Assembly (NCBI GenBank): GCA_902762325.1
Contig: CACWNV010000033.1
Location: 1-49,852, forward strand
Origin: an uncultured Prevotellaceae bacterium
GTDB taxonomy: Bacteria; Bacteroidota; Bacteroidia; Bacteroidales; Bacteroidaceae
Direction of reading: 5' to 3'
DNA: 49,852 nucleotides
Of this stretch, positions 17,833 through 25,950 are shown piece after piece; position 1 is the stretch's first letter; each line of letters begins with the position of its first letter. Both the position numbers and the translations under genes were made by a program. The notes under the pieces are model-generated. The model saw only the letters and a list, made by a program, of their open reading frames with translations. It did not search any database and was not told where the DNA came from.

Positions 17833-17863
17833 TTTGGATGTTAAGATAATTGTTGTATCTTTG
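17833..17863 (+). promoter_or_regulatory. Full promoter (TTTG-N19-TATCTTTG) before the broken ATPase gene
   Basis: A TTTG -33 element at 17833-17836 and a TATCTTTG -7 box at 17856-17863 are separated by 19 bp, matching the Bacteroidota consensus well. The ATG of the downstream pseudogene is at 17910. Confidence 0.65.
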
Positions 17864-17909
17864 CAAAAAGTAATAACGGTTACAGTAATACCAAATACTA
17901 TTTCAAGGT

Positions 17910-19138
17910 ATGAGATTCTACGATAGAGAAAAAGAGCTACACGTGCTTGGTGAAGTGCTTCACAGAAGCAAGTCCGAAGCAAAGATGACCATACTGATGG
18001 GACGCAGGCGCATCGGTAAGACTGAGCTCTCGCTGAGATGCGGCGATGAGACGGTGTTGTATTTCTTCGTGGGCAAGAAAGCGGAGACGTTGTTGTGCCA
18101 GGACTATGTACGCGAGATACGAGAGAAACTGAATGTTCCGATACTTGGTACTCCAAACACTTTCTCCGAGGTGTTCAGATTCGTGCTTCAGCTGTCAGAA
18201 AACCACCCGTTCACATTGGTTATCGATGAGTTTCAGAATTTTCTGAAAATAAATCCTGCAATATTCAGCGATATCCAGCGCGACTGGGACTTACATAAGC
18301 GGAGCAGTCATCTGAACCTGATTATCAGCGGTTCAGTGTTCACGCTGATGACCAAGATATTTGAAGACAAGGAAGAACCTCTGTTCGGGCGTGCCGATGA
18401 GAAGATGGTGCTTGAACCGTTTACCACGGACGTTCTTAAGCAAATACTGAAAGACTTTAACCCCGAATATACACCAGAAGATTTGCTGGCGTTGTATAGC
18501 ATTACGGGTGGTGTACCTTGGTATGTCACGCTGTTGCTTGATAAGGGCAAGACCAACAGGGATGCGATGCTCGCTGCATTGACTGAGGAGAACTCACCAT
18601 TTATCAACGAGGGAAAGAACATTCTGATTGAGGAGTTCGGCATCGACTACGTGACCTACTTCTCTATCCTGACCTGCATTGCCAGCGGCATGAAGACCCG
18701 TTCAGAGATTGAGAACGAACTTGGAAACAACAACATTGGCTCTTATCTTATGACTGTTTCCTTATATTCTGGTTCCGTTTCTTCTACAAGTATCAGGCTT
18801 TTGTGGAGAATAAGGCCCTGAAGTCGCTCGGCGAAATCATAGAGAGAGACTACAGTAGTGTCTCTGGATTGATGATGGAACGCTATTTCATGAAGAAGTT
18901 TCAGGAGGAAGGGCGCTACATCATCGGGAAATGGTGGGATAGAAAAGGGGAGAACGAAATCGACCTAATCGTTGTTGACCCTATTGGAAATGAAGCCTGG
19001 ATCTATGAACTGAAGAAGCAAGGCTATCGATACAAGGAGAATGAATTTCGTGAGAAGGTAGACAAGGTGCTCGAGCAGACTCCCGAACTCCGTAATATGA
19101 CCATCCATATTGGCTCGTTGTCACTCGAAGATATGTAG
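17910..19138 (+). pseudogene. DUF234-type AAA ATPase broken by an internal deletion
   Basis: The 5' part (17910 to about 18745) encodes a P-loop ATPase: Walker A GRRRIGKTEL, Walker B LVIDEFQNF, sensor-like LIISGSVF, and a winged-helix region ending NNNIGSYL. The 3' part is in another frame and encodes the expected end: a CFLIFWFRFFYKYQ stretch followed by the nuclease-like DUF234 domain with NEIDLIV and WIYELKKQ. In intact relatives about 30 residues (a linker of the RPxF..K type) separate these segments. Here they are missing and the frame shifts at about 18741-18755, beside a duplicated CTTAT. Left alone, translation would give a 303-residue truncated protein ending at 18821. The promoter looks intact, so loss may be recent. 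Sequencing error alone would not explain the missing residues. Confidence 0.82.
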
Positions 19139-19408
19139 TTTTACGTGACTTTCTTTATTGAAAATAGTCTGAGTAGACACAATTCAAAGATATCAAAACA
19201 TGCATTTTAATTGATATATCCGTAAATTTGCTACGAAATACTGAAATAAATTATGCAATATAAGAATTTTATTCTATCATTGTAGTGATTGCATATTCTG
19301 TACAATGACATCCTACAAATAGTTTGAAAAAATATCTCTGAATGTCACGATATTATATGGGATGAAACTTAAAAAAACGTGAAAAAGACAACCAAAATTT
19401 GTTCAGAT

Positions 19409-19449
19409 GAAAAAGAAAAAAGGAGTTAGATTTCTCTAACTCCTTTTTC
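19409..19449 (-). terminator. Strong intrinsic terminator after tRNA-Asn
   Basis: Perfect 14-bp arms (19417-19430 and 19435-19448; core GGAGTTAGA / TCTAACTCC) enclose a 4-nt loop, GAAA on the minus strand. Minus-strand transcription runs into TTTTTTCTTTTTC. It ends 9 nt from the tRNA 3' end. Confidence 0.85.
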
Positions 19450-19457
19450 TTTTAATG

Positions 19458-19531
19458 CGCTTCAGGATGGGCTTGAACCAACGACCCCCTGATTAACAGT
19501 CAGGTGCTCTAACCAACTGAGCTACTGAAGC
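19458..19531 (-). tRNA. tRNA-Asn (anticodon GUU)
   Basis: A 74-nt cloverleaf on the minus strand: acceptor GCTTCAG/CTGAAGC, D arm with AGTTGGTTA, anticodon loop CTGTTAA giving GUU, TTCAAGC T loop, discriminator G. The 3' CCA is not encoded. The T stem (GTTGG/CCATC) has one U-U mismatch where most tRNAs pair. A consensus promoter lies upstream and a strong terminator downstream, so it is a single-gene unit. The stretch 19139-19408 between it and the broken ATPase holds only AT-rich sequence with isolated promoter-like boxes. Confidence 0.95.
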
Positions 19532-19559
19532 AGTGCATTCGTTTTCTTGATTGCGGGTG

Positions 19560-19591
19560 CAAAGATAGAGTGTTTTTTTGAAACAGCCAAA
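19560..19591 (-). promoter_or_regulatory. Full promoter of tRNA-Asn (TTTG-N20-TATCTTTG)
   Basis: On the minus strand a TTTG at 19591-19588 is followed after 20 bp by TATCTTTG at 19567-19560, about 28 bp before the mature tRNA 5' end at 19531. Confidence 0.7.
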
Positions 19592-19651
19592 TTTTTTTCT
19601 CGTTTTTTTTGTTTTTCCATATAAAAACGATAAAAAACTCTGTATTTATTA

Positions 19652-19680
19652 TTGAATACGCACATAATATCGTACTTTTG
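19652..19680 (+). promoter_or_regulatory. Promoter of the S41 protease gene (TTG-N18-TACTTTTG)
   Basis: A TACTTTTG -7 box at 19673-19680 has a TTG at 19652-19654, about 18 bp upstream. The ATG at 19706 follows 25 bp later. The TTG that could open a longer frame at 19652 lies within this promoter. Confidence 0.55.
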
Positions 19681-19705
19681 TACCGCAATAATCGGAAGAA
19701 GAAAT

Positions 19706-21370
19706 ATGAAGAAACTGGTAATTATGTTTTTGGCACTGCTGAGTCTTACTCCTTCTATGGGACAGGAGGATAAAGACCATAACTTTGATGTTGCCAAGAA
19801 CCTGGATGTGCTTAACGTCATTTATAAGTATCTTGATTTGATGTATGTTGACACCCTTGATGCTAACGAGGTCATTGGCAACGGCATCAATGCAATGCTG
19901 CGGAGTCTTGATCCGTATACCGCTTATTATCCAGAGGAGAAGATCAAAGACCTGAAGTTTTTCGTCAAGGGGACTTATGCCGGTATTGGTGCCATCATCC
20001 GCTATAATTCCCAGTTGAAGCGGGTCATCATAGAAGAGCCGTATGAAGGTATGCCTGCTGCCGAGAGTGGTCTGAAGCGGGGTGACATTATCCTTGCCAT
20101 TGACGATGAAGACATGACAGATGCTTCTCAGGATGTCGTGCGTGAACACCTACGTGGTGAAGCAGGAACCAGTTTCATGATAAAAATACTCCGTCCCAGT
20201 ACAAAGAAGACCATGAAGGTCAAGATTACGAGAAAGACAATTCAGACACCATCCGTTCCCTATTATGGACTTCAGAAGAACGGGGTGGGGTATATCAACC
20301 TCAACTCCTTCACCGAAGGCTGTTCTAAAGAGTTTCGCCGTGCATTCCTTGACATGAAGCATAAGGGAATGAAGTCCCTGGTGTTTGACCTGCGCGACAA
20401 CGGCGGCGGTTCTGAGATGGAGGCCGTGAACATTGTGAACATGTTTGTTCCGAAGGGTAAGCTCATTGTCAGCAATCAGGGAAAGATGAAGCGTGTCAAC
20501 CGTGACTATAAGACAACCGTTGAGCCTGTTGACACGGTGATGCCGATTGTTGTGCTCGTGAATGGAAATAGTGCCAGTGCCAGCGAGATTACCAGCGGAG
20601 CATTACAGGATCTCGACCGTGCCGTGATTGTCGGAACGCGTACCTATGGAAAGGGACTTGTTCAGATGACGCTTGACATGCCTTACAATGGTACACTGAA
20701 ACTCACCACGAGTAAGTATTATATTCCCAGTGGGCGTTGCATCCAAGCCATCAACTACAAGCATGTCAATGGTGGTTATATGGAGCATGTTCCCGACTCA
20801 CTGACCAAAGTCTTCTATACAGCCAATGGCAGAGAGGTGCGCGACGGCGGTGGTATCATGCCCGATATCGAGGTGAAACCCGACTCAATGACCAATCTTG
20901 TGTATAGCATTGTTGCCCTTCGCGATTCCAATGAAGTGCTGCTCAATTATGAATTGGATTATATCGCCAGCCATTCCTCTATTGCCCCTGCGGAAGACTT
21001 TGAGATTACAGATGCTGACTATGACGAGTTCAAGGCGCGTATGCTGAAGAGTGGTTTCAAGTATGATCAGGCGACAGAGAAGTACCTTGAGAACTTGGAG
21101 AAGCTTGCCAAACTTGAAGGTTATTATGATGAGACTCAGGAGGAGTTTGCTAATCTGCGGAAAAAGCTCCAGCACAATCTTGAAAAAGACCTTGAGTTCA
21201 ATCGGCAGACCTTGAAGAAGTATATTTCCAATGACATCATTCCTGCCTATTATTTCCAGAAGGGTGCCATCATCAATGCCCTGCGGGGTGACAAGCAGAT
21301 GGATGAGGCATTACGCATACTGAATGCCCCAGATGAATACAGGAGTATTCTGGAGAAGCCGAAGAAGTAA
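19706..21370 (+). CDS. S41-family C-terminal-processing serine protease with PDZ domain
   Basis: A 554-residue exported protease (signal about 1-19, cut before QEDKD). It has an N-terminal helical segment, a PDZ domain (about 80-165, YAGIGAII, GLKRGDIILAIDDEDM), then the S41 catalytic core. The Ser/Lys dyad is visible as Ser291 in SASASE and Lys316 in YGKGLVQ, 25 residues apart as in Tsp/CtpA. The C-terminal 150 residues are helical and charged. Such periplasmic proteases trim or degrade proteins from their C termini and act in envelope quality control. The start was chosen at the ATG giving a normal leader, just after the promoter. It converges with the YqiA-type gene, 14 bp apart, with no terminator seen between them. 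Confidence 0.93.
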   Translation: MKKLVIMFLALLSLTPSMGQEDKDHNFDVAKNLDVLNVIYKYLDLMYVDTLDANEVIGNGINAMLRSLDPYTAYYPEEKIKDLKFFVKGTYAGIGAIIRYNSQLKRVIIEEPYEGMPAAESGLKRGDIILAIDDEDMTDASQDVVREHLRGEAGTSFMIKILRPSTKKTMKVKITRKTIQTPSVPYYGLQKNGVGYINLNSFTEGCSKEFRRAFLDMKHKGMKSLVFDLRDNGGGSEMEAVNIVNMFVPKGKLIVSNQGKMKRVNRDYKTTVEPVDTVMPIVVLVNGNSASASEITSGALQDLDRAVIVGTRTYGKGLVQMTLDMPYNGTLKLTTSKYYIPSGRCIQAINYKHVNGGYMEHVPDSLTKVFYTANGREVRDGGGIMPDIEVKPDSMTNLVYSIVALRDSNEVLLNYELDYIASHSSIAPAEDFEITDADYDEFKARMLKSGFKYDQATEKYLENLEKLAKLEGYYDETQEEFANLRKKLQHNLEKDLEFNRQTLKKYISNDIIPAYYFQKGAIINALRGDKQMDEALRILNAPDEYRSILEKPKK

Positions 21371-21384
21371 GGTAGGATAGTTTT

Positions 21385-22377
21385 TTACTGACCGCCAAGG
21401 CGTTCAAAGTAAGTGATGATTTCCTCCCAAGTCTTGAATTCATCACTGCCGAAGGCAATTTGTGCACCCATGAATCCTTTGTCGGGATGCGGATCGATGA
21501 AATAGTCGCCATAGAGGAATCCGCGCTGATTAGTGAACACCACGCGATTGTAGGCAGGTGTGCTGATGAACTCTTCCACCCATGCCTGGGTTTGTGTGAG
21601 ATAAGCCGGGTCGTTGGTGGGTGCGGCTGCGACGACATAGACACAATAATGCTCTATTAGCAAGTCGAAGGCTTTATTCAGGCATGACACGGGTTTCCCC
21701 CATGAGTCCACCATTGCCTCAATCGCTACATAGACAATCGGCCGTTCCCGTTTTTCCTGACGGTCATCAATCCAACGAATGACAGGAACAACGCCGTGCA
21801 GGAATGAACTATCGTCCATGCGATGTTCACCGTGAAAATGCAAAGCTTGTGGATAATGTGTACTGAAGAGTCCGAAGGTATTGACAATCTCATCTCTGTC
21901 GCCGAATAGTCCGAACACACGTTGCCGTTCGTCTGGCGTTACGTTTGAGAAGTTCTGTTCCGTTATCTCCTGATATTCCTTGACGAGTGCCTTTGTCACA
22001 ATGAACTCCTGGACACCGTCTTCCCGCGGATTCTGGAAGACTTGCTTTCCCATCATATTGTGTTCGCGCATGGTTTCACCCATCTGAAAAGCCGGATTCA
22101 CACAGATGCGGTCGAAGCCATAGAGCTGCTCGGTGTACATACCACCCATCGAGGTACCGATTATCAGGTCGGGCTTCTCCTCCTCACATACCTTTTTCAG
22201 CAAGTCCATTGCCTCCTGCGGATGAATAGGCAGGTCGTAACTAATGATTTTCGTGTTTGGGAATATGACACGCATCCGTTTAACAGTGCCCGAGCTGGCT
22301 GCTGATGCAAAGCCATGCACGTACATAATCTTCTTTCCTTTCATCAAGTCGGGAAAGGTCTTCAGTTGATGATTCAT
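21385..22377 (-). CDS. YqiA/YcfP-type alpha/beta hydrolase fused to a degenerate 5'-nucleotidase-like HAD domain
   Basis: A 330-residue cytoplasmic protein with two domains. Residues about 14-208 are a YqiA-type alpha/beta hydrolase: IMYVHGFASAASSG, nucleophile elbow GTSMGG, acid in FGDRDEIVNT, and His in FHGEHRM. Residues about 213-330 resemble the deoxyribonucleotidase (NT5C) group of the HAD superfamily, best seen in YVVAAAPTND, FTNQRGFLYGDYFIDPHPD and IAFGSDEFKTWEEII. At the start of this domain the catalytic DxD motif expected after IVYV is replaced by AIEAM, so phosphatase activity is unlikely and a binding or structural role is inferred. YqiA proteins are esterases of uncertain physiological substrate, and most are only about 200 residues. 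A promoter lies on the minus strand at 22428-22443. Confidence 0.8.
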   Translation of the reverse strand: MNHQLKTFPDLMKGKKIMYVHGFASAASSGTVKRMRVIFPNTKIISYDLPIHPQEAMDLLKKVCEEEKPDLIIGTSMGGMYTEQLYGFDRICVNPAFQMGETMREHNMMGKQVFQNPREDGVQEFIVTKALVKEYQEITEQNFSNVTPDERQRVFGLFGDRDEIVNTFGLFSTHYPQALHFHGEHRMDDSSFLHGVVPVIRWIDDRQEKRERPIVYVAIEAMVDSWGKPVSCLNKAFDLLIEHYCVYVVAAAPTNDPAYLTQTQAWVEEFISTPAYNRVVFTNQRGFLYGDYFIDPHPDKGFMGAQIAFGSDEFKTWEEIITYFERLGGQ

Positions 22378-22406
22378 AATCTTCAGTTTTGTAACGTCGA
22401 ATGATG

Positions 22407-22443
22407 GGGTAGCTGGCTACCCACATGCAAATGTACAAAAATA
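22407..22443 (-). promoter_or_regulatory. Promoter boxes and 5'-end hairpin for the YqiA-type gene
   Basis: Two overlapping-register -7 matches on the minus strand (TATTTTTG at 22443-22436, TACATTTG at 22435-22428) precede a perfect 7-bp palindromic stem (GGGTAGC / GCTACCC, 22407-22422, 2-nt loop). The stem would sit at the very 5' end of the mRNA or just at the transcription start, as a stabilising hairpin or an operator. Confidence 0.45.
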
Positions 22444-22481
22444 TCCCGACAGTAATGCTTTCATTTCTCAATTTTTATTTG

Positions 22482-22489
22482 TATTTTTG
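22482..22489 (+). promoter_or_regulatory. -7 promoter box for the second glycan locus (TATTTTTG)
   Basis: A TAnnTTTG match 43 bp before the ATG at 22533, divergent from the YqiA-type promoter. No clear -33 element. Confidence 0.5.
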
Positions 22490-22532
22490 TACCATCTTTA
22501 ACTCATAATCAAATAACAATGACTAATAGAAT

Positions 22533-25500
22533 ATGAACGCTTTAAAAAAGATGCTAACTTGTAGCCTATTATTGGTGTTGGTGACATCGATACAGGCACA
22601 GACCACAAACAATGGCAATACAGTTGTCTCAGAAGAAGGTGCCTGGTGCTGGTTTGCCGATCCGCGTGCCCTTCATTATGAAAATGCTACGGGGTCAATC
22701 AATGCTACTTACATAGGTTATATTGATGTGCATGGGAATGTGAAGGCCACGCAATATGACTGGGTAAGTGGAAGAAAAACCGATGTGTTGGTACGTAGTT
22801 ATTTCCAGCCTGACGATCACAATAACCCCACATTTCTGGTGTTGCCCGATGAACGGGTGATGATCTTCTACACGCGTCATACCGATGAGCCTTGTATCTG
22901 GTATCGTGTATCTACTCGTCCTGGTGATATCACTTCATTGGGTGATGAGAAGCGACTGGCTACTGCCAACAACACTACATACCCGTCGCCTTTTATCCTC
23001 AGCGACGACCCGCAGCACATCTATCTGTGCTGGCGCGGCATCAACTGGCATCCGACCATCGCCCGTCTCACGATGCCCGACAAGAACGGTGACTGCCGCT
23101 TCGATTTTGGTCCCAAGCAGATTGTACAGAGCACGGGTGCCCGTCCTTATGCCAAGTATCAGTCGAACGGTAAGGACAAGATCTACGTAAGCTATACCAC
23201 AGGACATCCTGACAACGAGATGCCCGACTGGCTCTACTTCAACGTCATCGACGTCAATAAAGGCAATGGTCCTATCTTGCGTGACCTGAACGGCAAGCAA
23301 CTCTCTATTATTAATAATGGTGTGTTCAATGTGAACAAGACCGACACTTATGCTGCAAACTATCCCCTCACGGTTGTCGACCGTTCTGCAAATGTCCGTA
23401 ACTGGGTGTGGCAGATAGCTCTCGATGCAGATGAACATCCCGTTATCGCCTATCCGCATATTGATGATGCCAAGACCTCACACGAGTATTGGTATGCCCG
23501 TTGGAATGGTTCTAAGTGGGTAAACACCCGAGTACAGCAGGCAGGACATGCTTTCCATCAGAACTGGAACCAGACAGAACGGTGCTATAGCGGTGGCATG
23601 AGTTTAGATCCCGACAATATCAACGATTTATATCTGAGTATTCCTACTAAGGATGGTAAATATAATAAGGATGGTGTTTATGAAATATGGAAGTACACGA
23701 TTGGTGATGATGGTAAAGTAGCCGGTTCGACGCAAATAACCTATAACTCTCCGAAAAACAATGCGCGCCCCTTTGTCATTCCCGGGTCTAAAAACTCACC
23801 GTTGCGTGTGGCATGGATGCAGGGCGACTATTATTACTGGATGGTGCAGAAAAACTATCCGAAAGGTTATCCCACTGGCATCCATAGCAACTATGCTTGG
23901 GAAGAGGAACTGACTCCCCAGTTGGAGGATGCACCCCAGAAAGACAAATTCTGCATTTGCAAAGACAATACACTCAGCTTTGTTTTCATTCAAGGTAGCG
24001 GCAAAAAGTATAAGGGCACGCTTCTTTCTGATGGCAAGGGTTGCACCTATTCCGTAGGCGACGACTACTATCCTGTATTTACCATTGGCGGTAAGACCTA
24101 CAAGAGTCAGAACCGTCTGCTCAACTCTGACAACTGGGCAAGCCAAAGCACTGGTACAAGTGGAGACAATCATCCGACAGAACTTCCCATGTGGGTGCTC
24201 TCGATGACCTATGATGGCAAGGTGCTGACCACCTATCGCAATGGACTGGTTGACCAAGTGATTGAGATAGAAGGGCTGGACAATATAGTATTCACTGGCA
24301 ACGGCAACGACTTCGGCCAGACCCTTTATGTGACTCATGAATATTATGCTTGTGCTTCCCCCATAACGGTGCAAAGCCTTGTAAAGAAACTGCAGGCAGA
24401 CTACCAAAAGGAAGAAGATGAAATAGCCCTTCAACTCATCAATCTGCCAAATGAGACCCGTACCGACCTTGTGCTGCCCAAGACCCTGCTAAATGATAAA
24501 GTGAAAGTGACGTGGACTTCTTCTGACGAAAGCGTCATTACTTCTGATGGTGTGCTCATGCCACTGACGGCAGACAAGAGCGTGACCCTCACGGCCACCG
24601 TCGGTGAAGTGAGCCGCACGTGGGAGGTGAAGGCTCTGGCACGCGACATCACAAAGAATCTTCGCTATGAACGGACAGAGGTGCTTGATATGACAGACAA
24701 TATTGCCTCGGGCTTTGCTGCAAACAAGTATGGCCTGGCACCCACCGGTCTGCTCACCGGTCTGCGTTCCTATACCTTCCTTGTAACCATCAACGCCAAG
24801 AGTCTCGCGGGACAGCCTCGCATCTATGATTTCGGTTCTGGTTCAGGCAACAGCGTCTTCCTGCGTGCCAACCCGCTTTCTGCTGGTATTAAATACAATG
24901 GCGGTACGACGACAATGGTAAACAGTCCTGTTCAGTTGCAGACGAATAAAGAGTATAAACTTGCCGTCATCTATGAAGCAGCTACTAAGACCACACATAT
25001 CTATATCGATGGAGAAGAGATGGTGGCAGGTACAGCGAATCAGGTAGAGCCGTATGAGCTGGCTCTGCTGGCAGCAGACACACGTAACTATATCGGGCGT
25101 ACTCAGTGGTGGGACTCTTCGTATGCTGCTGACAACATAGACTTCCGAGGCACCATCGATAAGTTCCTGCTTTATGATGTCGCGCTCACACGTCAGGAAA
25201 TCTGTGAAATCCAGGACATAGAGTACGGAGAAAAAGAATTGCCTACTGCACTCGTGAATGGCGACTTTGAGGCTCCCTATACCGTCATGCAAGGCAGTGG
25301 TGTGTCTGCCGACCGGGCTATCTATGTACCTGATGGCTGGACTATTGATTATGCCAATGCCAACAACAATGATTTGACTGCTCTGAAATCGGGCGACCTG
25401 TACTTCAGTAATTTTTTCGCATCACGCCCCATCCCTTCTTCAGATAGCAAGCAGACCTATTGGGTACGTCAGAACTGGGGCAGTAGTACAATTTCTTTGA

Positions 25501-25916
25501 AACAGGAACTGCGTCTGCCAGTGGGAAAGTACATCCTGACAGCAGATGTATGGAAAAGCGGACTGGGAGGCGATGCTGTCGTAGGTTACCAGACTGAGAA
25601 TCAGCCAGCCGTCAATGCTCCGTCACTGGAAAACATGGAGGCATGGCAGCAAGCATCCCTTATGCTGGAAAGTGACGGTAAGGCTTCGACAACGGTGATT
25701 CTGTCGGCAGTCCATACAAGTAACGGGTCAGAAAAGATTATCGGATTTGACAATGTATGCCTGACGGCACAGCAACCCGACCATATCACTGAGATAGTAA
25801 ATGGGATTCAAAAGACGACAAAGGTTCTCTATGATTTGCAGGGACGGAAGATTGAACCGTCAAATGCCAGAAAGGGCATTTACATTCAACAGGGCAGAAA
25901 ACACATTGTCAAATAG
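22533..25916 (+). CDS. Secreted BNR-4 beta-propeller protein, likely uronate lyase or rhamnosidase class, multi-domain
   Basis: A 1127-residue exported protein (signal about 1-23). Residues about 30-470 match the BNR-4 seven-bladed propeller: EGAWCWFADPRALHYE, QPDDHNNPTFLVLPD, IFYTRHTDE, AYPHIDDAKTSHEYWYARW. This fold is used by ulvan/uronate lyases (PL24, PL25 and, to my recollection, PL27) and by the GH145 rhamnosidase, which act on glucuronic-acid-containing glycans. Later modules: about 620-705 an Ig-like domain (VTWTSSDESVITSDGVLMP), about 715-900 a LamG/concanavalin-like sandwich, about 908-1080 a CBM-like sandwich beginning ALVNGDFEAP, and a T9SS-like tail (YDLQGRKIEP, KGIYIQQGRKHIVK). 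With GH105 and galactanases downstream, cleavage of terminal Rha-GlcA on arabinogalactan is the best inference. It may be cotranscribed with the next gene, 34 bp away. Confidence 0.72.
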   Translation: MNALKKMLTCSLLLVLVTSIQAQTTNNGNTVVSEEGAWCWFADPRALHYENATGSINATYIGYIDVHGNVKATQYDWVSGRKTDVLVRSYFQPDDHNNPTFLVLPDERVMIFYTRHTDEPCIWYRVSTRPGDITSLGDEKRLATANNTTYPSPFILSDDPQHIYLCWRGINWHPTIARLTMPDKNGDCRFDFGPKQIVQSTGARPYAKYQSNGKDKIYVSYTTGHPDNEMPDWLYFNVIDVNKGNGPILRDLNGKQLSIINNGVFNVNKTDTYAANYPLTVVDRSANVRNWVWQIALDADEHPVIAYPHIDDAKTSHEYWYARWNGSKWVNTRVQQAGHAFHQNWNQTERCYSGGMSLDPDNINDLYLSIPTKDGKYNKDGVYEIWKYTIGDDGKVAGSTQITYNSPKNNARPFVIPGSKNSPLRVAWMQGDYYYWMVQKNYPKGYPTGIHSNYAWEEELTPQLEDAPQKDKFCICKDNTLSFVFIQGSGKKYKGTLLSDGKGCTYSVGDDYYPVFTIGGKTYKSQNRLLNSDNWASQSTGTSGDNHPTELPMWVLSMTYDGKVLTTYRNGLVDQVIEIEGLDNIVFTGNGNDFGQTLYVTHEYYACASPITVQSLVKKLQADYQKEEDEIALQLINLPNETRTDLVLPKTLLNDKVKVTWTSSDESVITSDGVLMPLTADKSVTLTATVGEVSRTWEVKALARDITKNLRYERTEVLDMTDNIASGFAANKYGLAPTGLLTGLRSYTFLVTINAKSLAGQPRIYDFGSGSGNSVFLRANPLSAGIKYNGGTTTMVNSPVQLQTNKEYKLAVIYEAATKTTHIYIDGEEMVAGTANQVEPYELALLAADTRNYIGRTQWWDSSYAADNIDFRGTIDKFLLYDVALTRQEICEIQDIEYGEKELPTALVNGDFEAPYTVMQGSGVSADRAIYVPDGWTIDYANANNNDLTALKSGDLYFSNFFASRPIPSSDSKQTYWVRQNWGSSTISLKQELRLPVGKYILTADVWKSGLGGDAVVGYQTENQPAVNAPSLENMEAWQQASLMLESDGKASTTVILSAVHTSNGSEKIIGFDNVCLTAQQPDHITEIVNGIQKTTKVLYDLQGRKIEPSNARKGIYIQQGRKHIVK

Positions 25917-25950
25917 GCAATACAAATAAAAACATCTTATCTTTATAACC

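Noticed and set aside
17740-18156. 138-codon minus-strand frame across the promoter of the broken ATPase
   Set aside because: It overlaps a consensus promoter and the ATPase start, and its sequence matches nothing recognisable.
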